This document shows positions 17,120 through 26,157 of a DNA stretch of 38,444 bases, piece by piece. Origin of the DNA: Paucisalibacillus globulus DSM 18846 (lineage in GTDB: Bacteria; Bacillota; Bacilli; Bacillales; Amphibacillaceae). The position numbers and the translations under genes are program-made. The notes under the pieces are model-generated. The model had not been told where the DNA came from and searched no databases. It saw nothing but the letters and a program-made list of their open reading frames with translations. The DNA lies in assembly GCF_000482485.1 (NCBI RefSeq), contig NZ_KI519436.1:68392-106835 (forward strand), in the 5' to 3' direction. Position 1 is the stretch's first letter, and every line of letters starts with the position of its first letter.

Positions 17120-18409
17120 ATGAAGAAGTATTTTCAGTTTGAAGAGTTAGGCACAAATTTTCGTACAGAGTTTATAGGCGGATTAACAACTTTCTTAGCT
17201 ATGGCTTATATTCTTTTTGTTAACCCCGATATTTTAAGTGCAACAGGTATGGATAAAGGAGCAGTATTTACTGCAACTGCACTTGCTGCAGCCGTAGGCA
17301 CATTATTTATGGGACTTATTGCTAAATATCCAATTGCACTTGCTCCAGGAATGGGATTAAATGTATTTTTTGCTTTTTCAGTAGTGCTAGCTATGGAAGT
17401 TCCTTGGGAAACTGCTTTAGCAGGGGTTTTAGCTTCTGGACTTATTTTTATGGTATTAACACTTACTGGTCTACGTGAAAAAATTATTAACTCCATACCT
17501 TCTGAATTGAAAAAAGCAGTAGGTGCTGGTATTGGATTATTTATTGCTTTTGTTGGTCTACAAAGTGCAGGTATTGTAGTGGATAATGAAGCTACTTTAC
17601 TAGGTATTGGAGACTTATCTTCACCAGCTGTATTGCTTGCAATTTTTGGCCTTGTTGTATCAGTTGTTTTATTAACATTAGGAATAAAAGCAGGTATTTT
17701 CTATGGGATGGTAATTACAGCAATTGCTAGCTTAATTTTTGGATTATCTGAATTTAATGGTTTAGTAGCTAGTGTTCCAAGTGTAGCACCAACATTCGGA
17801 GCAGCTTTCGCACATTTTGGAGATATTTTTACGATGGAAATGCTAGTTGTTATTTTAACATTCCTATTCGTTGATTTCTTCGATACTGCTGGTACATTGG
17901 TAGCTGTTGCTTCTCAAGCAGGGTTAGTGAAGGACAATAAGTTACCACGTGCAGGTAAAGCATTATTTGCTGACTCAGCAGCAACTGTAGTAGGTGCAGC
18001 GGTAGGTACCTCAACTACTACTTCATTTGTAGAATCTACAGCAGGTGTTGGCGTAGGAGCACGTTCTGGCTTTGCTTCCGTTGTAACAGCTGGATTCTTC
18101 CTATTGGCATTGTTCTTCTCACCATTATTAAGTGTTGTTACATCGTCAGTAACTGCACCTGCATTAATCATAGTTGGTGTTATGATGGCTACTGTATTAA
18201 AAGATATCGAGTGGAATGACTTTGCTATTGCTGTTCCAGCTTTCTTAACGGTCTTAATGATGCCTTTAACGTATAGTATCGCAACTGGTATTGCAATTGG
18301 TTTTATTTTCTACCCAATTACGATGCTTGTAAAAGGTAGAGCAAAAGAGGTTCACCCGGTAATGTATGGTTTGTTTGTTATATTTATATTGTATTTTATT
18401 TTCTTATAA
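17120..18409 (+). CDS. pbuG: NCS2-family hypoxanthine/guanine permease
   Basis: This 429-residue AzgA-type NCS2 permease imports hypoxanthine and guanine by proton symport. The family opening FRTEFIGGLTTFLAMAYILFVNP is present (seen here as two adjoining motifs), as are ALAPGMGLNVFFAF and DFFDTAGTLVAVA, with 12-14 membrane segments. AGGAGG stands seven bases before the ATG. Two controls stack upstream: a PurBox pair and a guanine riboswitch. In B. subtilis pbuG follows guaA directly; here about 6 kb of other genes separate them. Confidence 0.94.
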   Translation: MKKYFQFEELGTNFRTEFIGGLTTFLAMAYILFVNPDILSATGMDKGAVFTATALAAAVGTLFMGLIAKYPIALAPGMGLNVFFAFSVVLAMEVPWETALAGVLASGLIFMVLTLTGLREKIINSIPSELKKAVGAGIGLFIAFVGLQSAGIVVDNEATLLGIGDLSSPAVLLAIFGLVVSVVLLTLGIKAGIFYGMVITAIASLIFGLSEFNGLVASVPSVAPTFGAAFAHFGDIFTMEMLVVILTFLFVDFFDTAGTLVAVASQAGLVKDNKLPRAGKALFADSAATVVGAAVGTSTTTSFVESTAGVGVGARSGFASVVTAGFFLLALFFSPLLSVVTSSVTAPALIIVGVMMATVLKDIEWNDFAIAVPAFLTVLMMPLTYSIATGIAIGFIFYPITMLVKGRAKEVHPVMYGLFVIFILYFIFL

Positions 18410-18413
18410 AAAT

Positions 18414-18452
18414 AATGGCGAGATCACTTTTTAGTGGTCTCGCTATTTTTAT
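18414..18452 (+). terminator. Rho-independent terminator after pbuG
   Basis: AATGGCGAGATCACT pairs with AGTGGTCTCGCTATT (one G-T pair) and is followed by Ts. Confidence 0.85.
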
Positions 18453-18540
18453 GAAGGGAAATTGAACTAAGTGGCGAATAATATATTATATGAGTGCTAT
18501 AATTAAAGATAAATAATATTAAAAAATGGCGGTGAACTCT

Positions 18541-18846
18541 ATGTTATCGCAACAAGAAATTCTGAGTGAACTTTCAAAGCATCTAAAAATATGGAAAGAA
18601 AAATATGGTGTGAAGAATATTGCTTTATTTGGTTCCTATTCAAGGGATGAGCAGAAGGATAGAAGTGATATTGATTTGTTAGTAGAATTTGAAGACCATG
18701 CTTTAACTTTTGATAACTATATGGATTTAAAATTTGAACTTGAAGATTATTTTTATACAAAAATAGATTTGGTTATTATTGATGATTTAAAACCAGAGAT
18801 AAAGCAAAGTATTTTAAGGGGCGCTAAGTATGCAGAGGGAGCCTAG
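18541..18846 (+). CDS. mntA: MntA-type nucleotidyltransferase antitoxin
   Basis: This 101-residue minimal nucleotidyltransferase has the catalytic motif GS-X10-DxD complete (GSYSRDEQKDRSDID). In HepT/MntA toxin-antitoxin pairs this enzyme AMPylates a tyrosine of the HepT RNase and so neutralises it. The start is the ATG at 18541, preceded by GGTGA; an in-frame ATG at 18526 lies before that site. The stop overlaps the start of hepT by 17 bp, the usual coupling. The antitoxin looks intact while its toxin gene is interrupted. Confidence 0.88.
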   Translation: MLSQQEILSELSKHLKIWKEKYGVKNIALFGSYSRDEQKDRSDIDLLVEFEDHALTFDNYMDLKFELEDYFYTKIDLVIIDDLKPEIKQSILRGAKYAEGA

Positions 18847-19159
18847 TGTCTTTATAAATGATATATATACAGCTGCACTGAAAATTGAAGAGTATACCAA
18901 GGGTCTAAATTTTGACGATTTTCAAGATAACTATTTAGTATCAGATGCAGTTATTAAAAATATATTGGTTATTGGAGAAGCGGCAAAGAACATTCCTGAA
19001 GAAATATGAAAAACAAATTCAATGATTGAATGGAGAAAGATGGCAGGAATGAGAGATATGATGATTCATGGATATTTCTCTATCAACTATCATATTTTAT
19101 GGGATGTTGTTGAAAATAAAATACCCATCTTGATTAGGGAAATCGAAAAGCTATTATAA
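18830..19159 (+). pseudogene. hepT: HepT-like RNase toxin, interrupted by an in-frame TGA
   Basis: The reading frame begins at ATG 18830 (MQREPSVFINDIYTA) with AAGGGG upstream and reads as a HepT (DUF86) protein through VIGEAAKNIPEEI. It meets TGA at 19007-19009, then continues in the same frame with EWRKMAGMRDMMIHGYF to a natural TAA at 19157. The RNase and AMPylation motif RX4HXY (RDMMIHGY) lies after the stop, so the 59-residue product would lack the active site. Homologs commonly carry Arg or Lys at the interrupted position; CGA to TGA is a single C-to-T change. A sequencing error is the main alternative. Confidence 0.85.
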
Positions 19160-19281
19160 ATTACCGTGATAGTAAACTAAAGAGTTTCACTTATTTATTT
19201 TTATGGCTAGCCTTTGTAACATTTTCATTATAAAAATTGGTGAGAGCATTGTTGATTGTTTTCGTAAGTAGATAGAAAGTT

Positions 19282-19331
19282 AGAAAAACTAACACATTCG
19301 CAATAGGACAAATGAATGTGTTAGTTTTTCT
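19282..19331. terminator. Strong bidirectional hairpin
   Basis: AGAAAAACTAACACATTC (19282-19299) pairs perfectly over 18 bp with 19314-19331, with a 14-base loop. It has T-runs on both strands, so it can terminate in either direction. It closes the mntA-hepT unit. Apart from it, the 19160-19478 interval shows nothing recognisable. Confidence 0.85.
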
Positions 19332-19478
19332 ACTGTTATATGAAACCCCCAGTACTTTGCTAATTACTCTTACCTCGAGAGAAAAAATAACTATAATTTA
19401 GTAGAAATGAAATGCCAATTAAGGTATATTTTCGAAAGGATGTAATTCTAAATAATTAACTAGGGTAGGTAGGTTAAA

Positions 19479-20294
19479 ATGGAAACGTTAGATATATTAG
19501 AGATAATAAAAATGGTCATTATTGGATTAGTTCAAGGATTTACAGAACCTATACCGGTGTCATCCAGCGGACATGTAATGATTGCCAGTGAGATTTTAGG
19601 GCTTGGGGAACAAGGATTTACGTTTGCTATACTTACTAATACGGCTTCCCTACTGGCAATACTTTTTATCTACAGACAAGATATTATTAGACTGCTAAGT
19701 AATTCAATAAACTTTTTAAAAACGAGAGATTCACGTTATAAAAGTGACTTTCGATTTGTTTGCTTTATCATCATTGGTTCGATACCTGCGGGTGTACTTG
19801 GGATTTTATTAAAAGATGTTATCGCTGATAAAGTCAGAATGGAAACCATTGCCATCATGCTCTTTGTAACAGGATTTGCGATATGGCTAATTCGCAATAT
19901 GAAGGGGACTAAAGGTGAAGGTGAGATTTCTACTAAGGATGCATTCCTCGTTGGTTTAGGTCAGGCCGTTGCATTAACACCGGGAATTAGTCGTTCAGGT
20001 GCAACGATCATATCAGCAGTAGCTGTCGGAATGAAACAAGATACAGCACTCAGGTTTTCGTTCATGTTGTATATACCAGTGAGCCTTGGAGGAGTAGTAC
20101 TCGGCATATCTGACTTTGTAGATGAACCTAATAAAACAGACTTAGCAATTCCATATTTAGCAGCATTTATTGCAACACTTTTCATGACTTATTTCGCAAT
20201 GAAATGGTTCATGGGAATTATGAAACATGGAAAATTAGTTTATTTTACATATTATTGTTTCATTGTTGGAACATTACTCCTTATTTTTTTCTAA
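19479..20294 (+). CDS. uppP: Undecaprenyl-diphosphatase (BacA/UppP family)
   Basis: This 271-residue integral membrane phosphatase recycles undecaprenyl pyrophosphate for wall synthesis and contributes to bacitracin tolerance. Both active-site motifs are present: TEPIPVSSSGH (residues 22-32; the usual form is TEFLPISSSGH) and the PGISRSG region (about 167-175). Eight or so membrane helices fit the family. It is monocistronic and shares a convergent terminator with the MFS gene. Confidence 0.92.
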   Translation: METLDILEIIKMVIIGLVQGFTEPIPVSSSGHVMIASEILGLGEQGFTFAILTNTASLLAILFIYRQDIIRLLSNSINFLKTRDSRYKSDFRFVCFIIIGSIPAGVLGILLKDVIADKVRMETIAIMLFVTGFAIWLIRNMKGTKGEGEISTKDAFLVGLGQAVALTPGISRSGATIISAVAVGMKQDTALRFSFMLYIPVSLGGVVLGISDFVDEPNKTDLAIPYLAAFIATLFMTYFAMKWFMGIMKHGKLVYFTYYCFIVGTLLLIFF

Positions 20295-20374
20295 AAAGGA
20301 AAACACTCTAAAACAATGAATAAACAAGTATGATGCCACGAATTTTATTAATCTTCATTAGTTGATTGGATAGA

Positions 20375-20403
20375 AGAAGAGAAGCCTAATTTGCTTCTCT
20401 TCT
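20375..20403. terminator. Convergent terminator between uppP and the MFS gene
   Basis: AGAAGAGAAGC and GCTTCTCTTCT form an 11-bp stem with a 7-base loop between two convergent genes. The T-runs are short on both sides. Confidence 0.65.
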
Positions 20404-20422
20404 TTGGATTAATATTAAATTT

Positions 20423-21586
20423 TTAACGACCAACAGCACGACTTCTAGAAAATATCACATGATAAATAAAGATTGCTACTGTACCGATTAGTGAAACAAA
20501 GCCCATTACATAATACAATGTTCCGCCACTATAATGATCCATAATAGCTCCACCTGCTAAAGAACCAATAATCCCACTTATTCCAAAGAAAACAGCATAA
20601 TATACAAGATGACCAGTTGATTGTAATAATTTAGGAATAAGGCGTGTGACATAATCAAGTGCCGCCAAATAAAATACCCCAAATGTAAAACCATGTAGAA
20701 TTTGTAATCCAATAACAAACATTGGATCGTTTGCTGTTCCGTAAATAATCCACCGGATGCTATATAGAATACCAGCAAGCATGACAAAGATTAGGGGATG
20801 TAGCTTTTTAAACCAAAATCCAGCAGTAGCAAAAACTAATGCTTCCGTAATAACGCCGACAAACCAACCTAATCCCACTAATGCCTCACTTCCACCAAGC
20901 TCTGTAATATATAAGCCAATGAAACTATCATTTGCGCGATGTGCAACCGATAAAAAGATAACCGCTAATAGGAAAAAGACAAATTCCTTATTTTTTATTA
21001 AAATATTTACATCTTTTAAACTAACTGGATCAGATTCCACTTTAACATCTTTTACTCGTAGGACAACTAACAAAGCAATGAATCCAAAGAACAAGTATGG
21101 CCAAATCATATACTCTACACCATATTTTGATAGAATCGATCCTATTATAAGGGAAGAAACGGAAAAGCCAACAGATCCCCATGTACGAATTGTTCCAAAA
21201 GACACTCCTGTTTCATCTGCTCTACGCTGGGCAAGGCTGTCCCCAAGCCCCCCAATAGGAGTGGTGAAAAAGTAGAATACAGCCCCCATGCACATAATCG
21301 AAATAAGCGTATTCATTTGAAAGAAAATGGTACTAAAAATCAGAAGCCCCATGACACAGATTAACAGGATCTTCTTCACGGTTTTATATTTATCACTCAT
21401 ATATCCCCAGAAAGGCTGTGCAAAGATAGATGCCAAAGGCCCAATTGCTAAAACCCAACCAATCTCGGTGCCATTTAAACCTTTATAAGCTAAGTATAAT
21501 GGTAAGAAACTTAAGATAATCGTATTTGTAGCGTGAAAGCTAAATAATAGCATTTTTAATGGAAGTAATGATTCTTTATTTGCCAA
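20423..21586 (-). CDS. MFS transporter (MFS_1-like)
   Basis: This is a 387-residue, 12-helix major facilitator. The early WVLAIGPLASIFAQPFWGYMSDKY segment carries the GxxSD(K/R) loop 2-3 motif; the overall pattern fits the MFS_1-like group that includes HcaT, LacY-like and YwbF proteins. The start is probably the TTG at 21586 (MANKESLLPLK), with AAGGAG eight bases upstream; the ATG at 21616 lies before that site. A candidate -10 (TATAAT, complement of 21623-21628) with a weak -35 stands upstream. Substrate unknown. Confidence 0.85.
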   Translation of the reverse strand: MANKESLLPLKMLLFSFHATNTIILSFLPLYLAYKGLNGTEIGWVLAIGPLASIFAQPFWGYMSDKYKTVKKILLICVMGLLIFSTIFFQMNTLISIMCMGAVFYFFTTPIGGLGDSLAQRRADETGVSFGTIRTWGSVGFSVSSLIIGSILSKYGVEYMIWPYLFFGFIALLVVLRVKDVKVESDPVSLKDVNILIKNKEFVFFLLAVIFLSVAHRANDSFIGLYITELGGSEALVGLGWFVGVITEALVFATAGFWFKKLHPLIFVMLAGILYSIRWIIYGTANDPMFVIGLQILHGFTFGVFYLAALDYVTRLIPKLLQSTGHLVYYAVFFGISGIIGSLAGGAIMDHYSGGTLYYVMGFVSLIGTVAIFIYHVIFSRSRAVGR

Positions 21587-21719
21587 AAAGACAACTCCTT
21601 CTATAATGCAACTCAAAGAGTAATTATACTACTTTGTCGAGAAATGGGGAATAGCGTAGTTGCAAGAATAGCATAATAGAATGGAAAACTATGATTCTAC
21701 AATTCTTATACATGCGCCT

Positions 21720-21940
21720 GAATTCGCGGACCATAAGCCTGCTAAACTAGAACATGCGCCAAACCTCCGAAATGATGAGCCCGCTAAACCAGAACATGCA
21801 CCCAACCTCCGGAACCATGAGTCCGCTAAACTAGAACATCGCCCAATCCCCGAAATGATGAGCCCGCAACCCTAAAACATGCACCCAAACTCTGGAACCA
21901 TAAGCCCTCTAAACCAGAACATCTACCCAAACCCAATACC
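21720..21940. repeat. 42-bp tandem repeat array, about five degenerate copies (family C)
   Basis: The GCTAAAC(C/T)AGAACATG core recurs at 21741, 21783, 21825, 21866 and 21908, a 41-42 bp period, with AACCTCCGGAAC(C)ATGAG between cores. Copies differ at several positions each. A 64-codon frame through it (21681-21875) has no ribosome site and I take it as noncoding. The array lies between the start of the MFS gene and the terminator of msrA, both minus strand, and ends 13-20 bp from that terminator. Confidence 0.88.
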
Positions 21941-21952
21941 AACTTGCCCACG

Positions 21953-21981
21953 AAAAAAAGCACCCTCAAACGAGAATGCTT
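21953..21981 (-). terminator. Rho-independent terminator of msrA
   Basis: Read on the minus strand, AAGCATTCTC pairs with GAGGGTGCTT (two G-T pairs) around a 4-base loop and is followed by seven Ts. Confidence 0.85.
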
Positions 21982-21993
21982 CCTAACCATAAT

Positions 21994-22518
21994 TTACTTC
22001 CAATTATCCGTGATAAACTCATCACGGCCAGATTTAGCACGATCTTCTTTATATTCCTTTTCACTTTTCTTATAAAAGTCCTGATGATATTCTTCAGCTG
22101 GATAGAAAGTTACAGCTTCCAAAACTTCTGTAACAATTGGCTTTGAGAATCTTCCACTTTCAGCTAATGTTAGCTTAGAATCTTCGGCTTGAAATTTCTG
22201 CTCTTCATCGTGATAGAAAATTGCAGCACGGTATTGGTCACCGCGGTCCTGGAATTGTCCAAAGGCATCAGTTGGGTCAATTTGTCTCCAGAAAACTTCT
22301 AGTATTTCATTATAAGAGATAATGCGTGGGTCAAAAGTAATTTCAACTGCTTCATAATGCCCAGTTGTGCCAGTTTTTACATCCTGATACGTAGGATCTT
22401 CCACATGCCCACCAGTGTAGCCGGACACTACCGCGTGAACACCATCCCACTGATCAAATGGTTTTACCATACACCAGAAGCAACCACCAGCAAATGTTGC
22501 TTTTCTTAAGGTTGTCAT
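21994..22518 (-). CDS. msrA: Peptide-methionine (S)-S-oxide reductase
   Basis: This 174-residue MsrA repairs methionine-S-sulfoxide in proteins. The catalytic Cys13 lies in GGCFWC, with Cys16 beside it, and the GYTGG, YxxV, TGHYEAV and [17 protein letters not shown] motifs are all present. No MsrB domain is fused and no msrB follows. I use the ATG at 22518, with GGAGG eight bases upstream; the in-frame ATG at 22533 overlaps that ribosome site. It appears to be monocistronic. Confidence 0.95.
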   Translation of the reverse strand: MTTLRKATFAGGCFWCMVKPFDQWDGVHAVVSGYTGGHVEDPTYQDVKTGTTGHYEAVEITFDPRIISYNEILEVFWRQIDPTDAFGQFQDRGDQYRAAIFYHDEEQKFQAEDSKLTLAESGRFSKPIVTEVLEAVTFYPAEEYHQDFYKKSEKEYKEDRAKSGRDEFITDNWK

Positions 22519-22713
22519 ATCTCTTTCCTCCATAACAAATAGCAGACAAGCTGCATCATAATTTAAACGAAAATAGAATATATTATTAGAAAACTATATC
22601 ATATTTGAAGACAACTAACCTAAGGAAATTACTCACAGTCCTATAATTTGTGATAAGATGAGAGAAGATTGAGAATTTTGTAAGATACATTCAAAGATAA
22701 GGAGGAGAATGTG

Positions 22714-25700
22714 ATGCGAAATATACCGATAGTTCAGAGCCAATATACGCCACCACCGATTCGGGATCGATTTATTAGACGTGGAAATTTAAATCGGAAG
22801 TTATCGGCTATTTCCAACCACACATTAACACTCCTTTATGCAGGCGCAGGCTATGGGAAGAGTACAGCCTTGGCGCTATATTTGCATGATACGAATAGGA
22901 AGTCTTGTTGGTATTCTATCTCGGCAGCAGATGATGATATACTTCCTTTTTTTACAAAAATTGTAGAAGCGGTTAAATTACCATATCCGTCATTTGGAAA
23001 AAGTATTGACCTGAAATATCAAGAATTAGGTCATTATGTAGACACGGAGCAAATCTATTCTCTTGCCTCTACTTTTATTAATGATCTAATGGCTTTAAAA
23101 GAGGATATAACAATTATTCTAGATGACTACCATCATGTGAATTCTTCCTATGAAATTGAAAAATGGACTTTATTTTTACTAGAGCATGCTCCTTCGAATG
23201 TACATATTGTTATTTCAAGTAGAAATAAGCCAAAATGGACTGTTCTACCAAAGCTGAAGGTAAGAGGGGATTTATTAGAAATTACGCAAGATGATTTGAT
23301 TCTATCAGCAAAAGAGATGAACTTTATTTTAGAGGATCTACTAAATATTGAACTAAATGATGATAAGGTAGATAGAATCTATGAATTAACAGAGGGATGG
23401 GCGATTGCATTTAATATGATTACCCAGCAATTAGAGGATGAGTCATCGATGGAGACCATTTTTCTAAATCGGCAATCCTCCTTGGAGGATCTCTTTGAAT
23501 ATTTAGCTACGGAGGTACTGAGTAAGCAATCCTTAATTATTCAGCAGTTTTTACTGCAATCTAGTATTATGGATGTCTTAGTTCCGAGAGCCTGTGATCA
23601 TGTGTTGCAAATTAATGGGTCTGAGGATATCTTACAGGGGTTACTTGAACAGAATTTGTTCATTGTAGAAGGGGAAGAATACTATTTCCGATATCATGCT
23701 TTGTTCAAAGCCTTTTTGGAAAATAGATTGCAGAAGAATTATCAATCGGAATTTAAAAAGTTACATATAAAGGCTGCCCAATATTTTGAACGGCAAGGAA
23801 ATGTAGAGGGAGCCTTATATCACTATCGTAAAATTGAAAAGTTCCCACAAATGGCCGCTTTGTTACATGACTATGGATTAACCATGTTACGTTCAGGAAG
23901 GTTACAAAACCTATACGATCTACTTTCAACTATTCCTGATGACTATAAGGAAATATATCCAGTTCTGTACTTCTATCAAGGAGAAATTGAAAGATACCGT
24001 TCCAAATATGATAAAGCGGAAAGGAACTTTGACCGGATAATTAGTATTATTCCAGGCTATGATCAGGAACATTTTAACTTAATTGGTCTTGCATTTGAAG
24101 GAAAAGCAAGAATTTATTTAGACACAATCCAACCAGATCAAGCGGAGCGTTTTGTAAAACAAGCAATTAATATGCGAGAACAAGCTAAGGCACCAAAAGA
24201 AGAGATGGCTCAATTGTATCAATTACTAGCGGAAAATTTATTGAATTTGGGACAAGCAAATAAGGCGGAGGCATGGTTTGACCGGGCCAAATCTCTGAAT
24301 ATCCCGATTGATGATGGGAATTTAGAGGGAAGAATTCTATTGCGAACTGGAAGACTTGCTAAAGCTAAAGAAGTGTTGCTCAAACGGAAAGTGCAATCTA
24401 GCAACTCACTAGCCAAGCATTTACCACAGTCACATCGTGAGACAGATTTAATTTTATCTATTATCGAGGCATTTATGGGGAATGCAGAAGAAAGTAAAAA
24501 GCTTGCTTCAGATGGTATTCAATTAGGGCTAACAACCCAATCCCCATTTGTAGAAGCTTGTGGCTGGATGCGAATGGGACATGCTGTACAGCTATTAGAT
24601 AGATATGATTCCAAATTAGCGCAACAATGCTATGAAACATCCCTTGCTATGATGGAAAGAATTAACATTTCTAGAGGTAAAGCTGAACCCTTTATGGGTC
24701 TATCAATTCTATTTGGTAGAAACCAAGAGTATGAACGTGCTAAAGAAGCTGCTAATAGAGGACTAATGGAAACGGAAAAGGTAAAGGATAAGTGGTTAAG
24801 TGCTTTAATAAAAGTTAGTCTCTTACTAATAGAAATCTATAATCAAAATTTTGACAAAGCAAGGAATATCTTACGAGAGGTTCATGAAGATTTCATTAGT
24901 TGTGGTGATCGCTACGGTATTATGGTTACTTCTTTTTGGATTGCGTTTATTGCTCATAAGGAAGAAAATGATAGCGTGTTTAAGGAAGGAATGGCTCGGT
25001 TCCTTCAGGAGGTCTATACAGAGGGCTATGATTTTTTCCTAAAGAATCAAACCGTATTTGGACCAACTGATTTACAAAATATTGCCCCACTATTGTTAAA
25101 AGCAAAACAGCTAGGAGTTGAATCCCAGCTAGTTTCTAAGTACATGACAGAATTAAAGCTAAATGAAGATATAGATAATCATCCTGGCTATACGTTAACA
25201 ATTGAAGCATTAGGTTATTTACGAGTGACTATTGGCACTAAGCAGTTGGAGGATCGTGATTGGCAACGAGGAAAGGCGAAGGAGCTTTTTGAACTATTTG
25301 TTACCTATCGAAAGAAACTATTATCAAAGGAAGAGATTTTTTCTAATCTGTGGCCTGACCAAATGCAAGACACTGCGAATAAAAACTTTAAGGTTTCATT
25401 TAATGCCCTTTTAAAGGCATTAGAGCCAAAGAGAAAAGCCCGCGAAGACTCCTATTTTATAATTCGAAGGGGAAGTTATTATGGCTTAAATCCAGAATCA
25501 AGTTACATTCTAGATATACATGATTTTGAAAATTGGATAACAAGAGGCATAGAGGAGAAAGAAGATAAACAAGCTAAGGAATTGCTTTATAAGGGACTAA
25601 ATCTCTATCGAGGTAATTATCTTGAAAATCTTCGGTTTGTAACCTGGTGCCAAGCTGAAAGAGAACGAATGCAAACCCTCTATTTACGTGGAGCAGAAAA

Positions 25701-25965
25701 ACTAGCCCAAGTACATGTACGATTAAATGATTTTAATTCCTGCATTAAATTATGTGGGAAAATAATTGAAATGGACTCCACATGGGAGGAGGCGTATCGA
25801 CTATTAATGTATAGTTATTATCAACTAAACAACCGTCCACAAGCAATTAAATGGTATGAAAAATGCTGTGATGTTCTTGATGAGGAATTAGGGGTAGAAC
25901 CGATGGCACCGACTAGAGAGATGTATCATTTGATTATGGAGTCTGAGGAATTGAACTCTTATTAG
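22714..25965 (+). CDS. STAND-type transcriptional activator with BTAD (SARP-like) C-terminus
   Basis: This is a 1083-residue regulator. The N-terminus is a MalT-like signal-transduction ATPase, with Walker A GAGYGKS (about 44-50) and Walker B IILDDYHH (134-141). A long TPR-like helical region spans roughly 340-800. The C-terminus carries an OmpR-like winged helix (about 825-925, including DWQRGKAKELFELF and KEEIFSNLWPD), followed by a bacterial transcriptional activator domain (about 935-1075, EAYRLLMYSYY...WYEKCCDVLDEELGVEP). Such proteins bind an inducer and ATP, oligomerise and activate promoters through direct repeats. The ATG at 22714 has GGAGGAG six bases upstream. Its likely target is the importer operon at 27929, whose promoter carries matching direct repeats. 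Confidence 0.9.
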   Translation: MRNIPIVQSQYTPPPIRDRFIRRGNLNRKLSAISNHTLTLLYAGAGYGKSTALALYLHDTNRKSCWYSISAADDDILPFFTKIVEAVKLPYPSFGKSIDLKYQELGHYVDTEQIYSLASTFINDLMALKEDITIILDDYHHVNSSYEIEKWTLFLLEHAPSNVHIVISSRNKPKWTVLPKLKVRGDLLEITQDDLILSAKEMNFILEDLLNIELNDDKVDRIYELTEGWAIAFNMITQQLEDESSMETIFLNRQSSLEDLFEYLATEVLSKQSLIIQQFLLQSSIMDVLVPRACDHVLQINGSEDILQGLLEQNLFIVEGEEYYFRYHALFKAFLENRLQKNYQSEFKKLHIKAAQYFERQGNVEGALYHYRKIEKFPQMAALLHDYGLTMLRSGRLQNLYDLLSTIPDDYKEIYPVLYFYQGEIERYRSKYDKAERNFDRIISIIPGYDQEHFNLIGLAFEGKARIYLDTIQPDQAERFVKQAINMREQAKAPKEEMAQLYQLLAENLLNLGQANKAEAWFDRAKSLNIPIDDGNLEGRILLRTGRLAKAKEVLLKRKVQSSNSLAKHLPQSHRETDLILSIIEAFMGNAEESKKLASDGIQLGLTTQSPFVEACGWMRMGHAVQLLDRYDSKLAQQCYETSLAMMERINISRGKAEPFMGLSILFGRNQEYERAKEAANRGLMETEKVKDKWLSALIKVSLLLIEIYNQNFDKARNILREVHEDFISCGDRYGIMVTSFWIAFIAHKEENDSVFKEGMARFLQEVYTEGYDFFLKNQTVFGPTDLQNIAPLLLKAKQLGVESQLVSKYMTELKLNEDIDNHPGYTLTIEALGYLRVTIGTKQLEDRDWQRGKAKELFELFVTYRKKLLSKEEIFSNLWPDQMQDTANKNFKVSFNALLKALEPKRKAREDSYFIIRRGSYYGLNPESSYILDIHDFENWITRGIEEKEDKQAKELLYKGLNLYRGNYLENLRFVTWCQAERERMQTLYLRGAEKLAQVHVRLNDFNSCIKLCGKIIEMDSTWEEAYRLLMYSYYQLNNRPQAIKWYEKCCDVLDEELGVEPMAPTREMYHLIMESEELNSY

Positions 25966-25980
25966 AGTCCTTTAATTAGT

Positions 25981-26025
25981 AGCTCCATCTACCATTTATG
26001 AAAAATAAATGGAGATGGAGCTTTT
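25981..26025 (+). terminator. Rho-independent terminator after the regulator gene
   Basis: AGCTCCATCT-ACCATTTAT pairs with ATAAATGG-AGATGGAGCT, a near-perfect stem with a short loop and a TTTT tail. Confidence 0.85.
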
Positions 26026-26157
26026 AAATCGTACAGTTTGTTGCTGTTGTGAATACCTAATTTATAATAAATCTATAAATTTAAGGTGAATTTGTGTCAT
26101 CCTATTTGGTTGGATGGAATGAATATTGTTAAACTGGGTGCTTATAGCCTATATTAA

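Noticed and set aside
21681-21875. A 64-codon frame with a PNLRNxEPAKxEHA repeat
   Set aside because: No ribosome site, degenerate repeats change frame at the fourth copy (41 bp), and the stretch is intergenic between two minus-strand genes.
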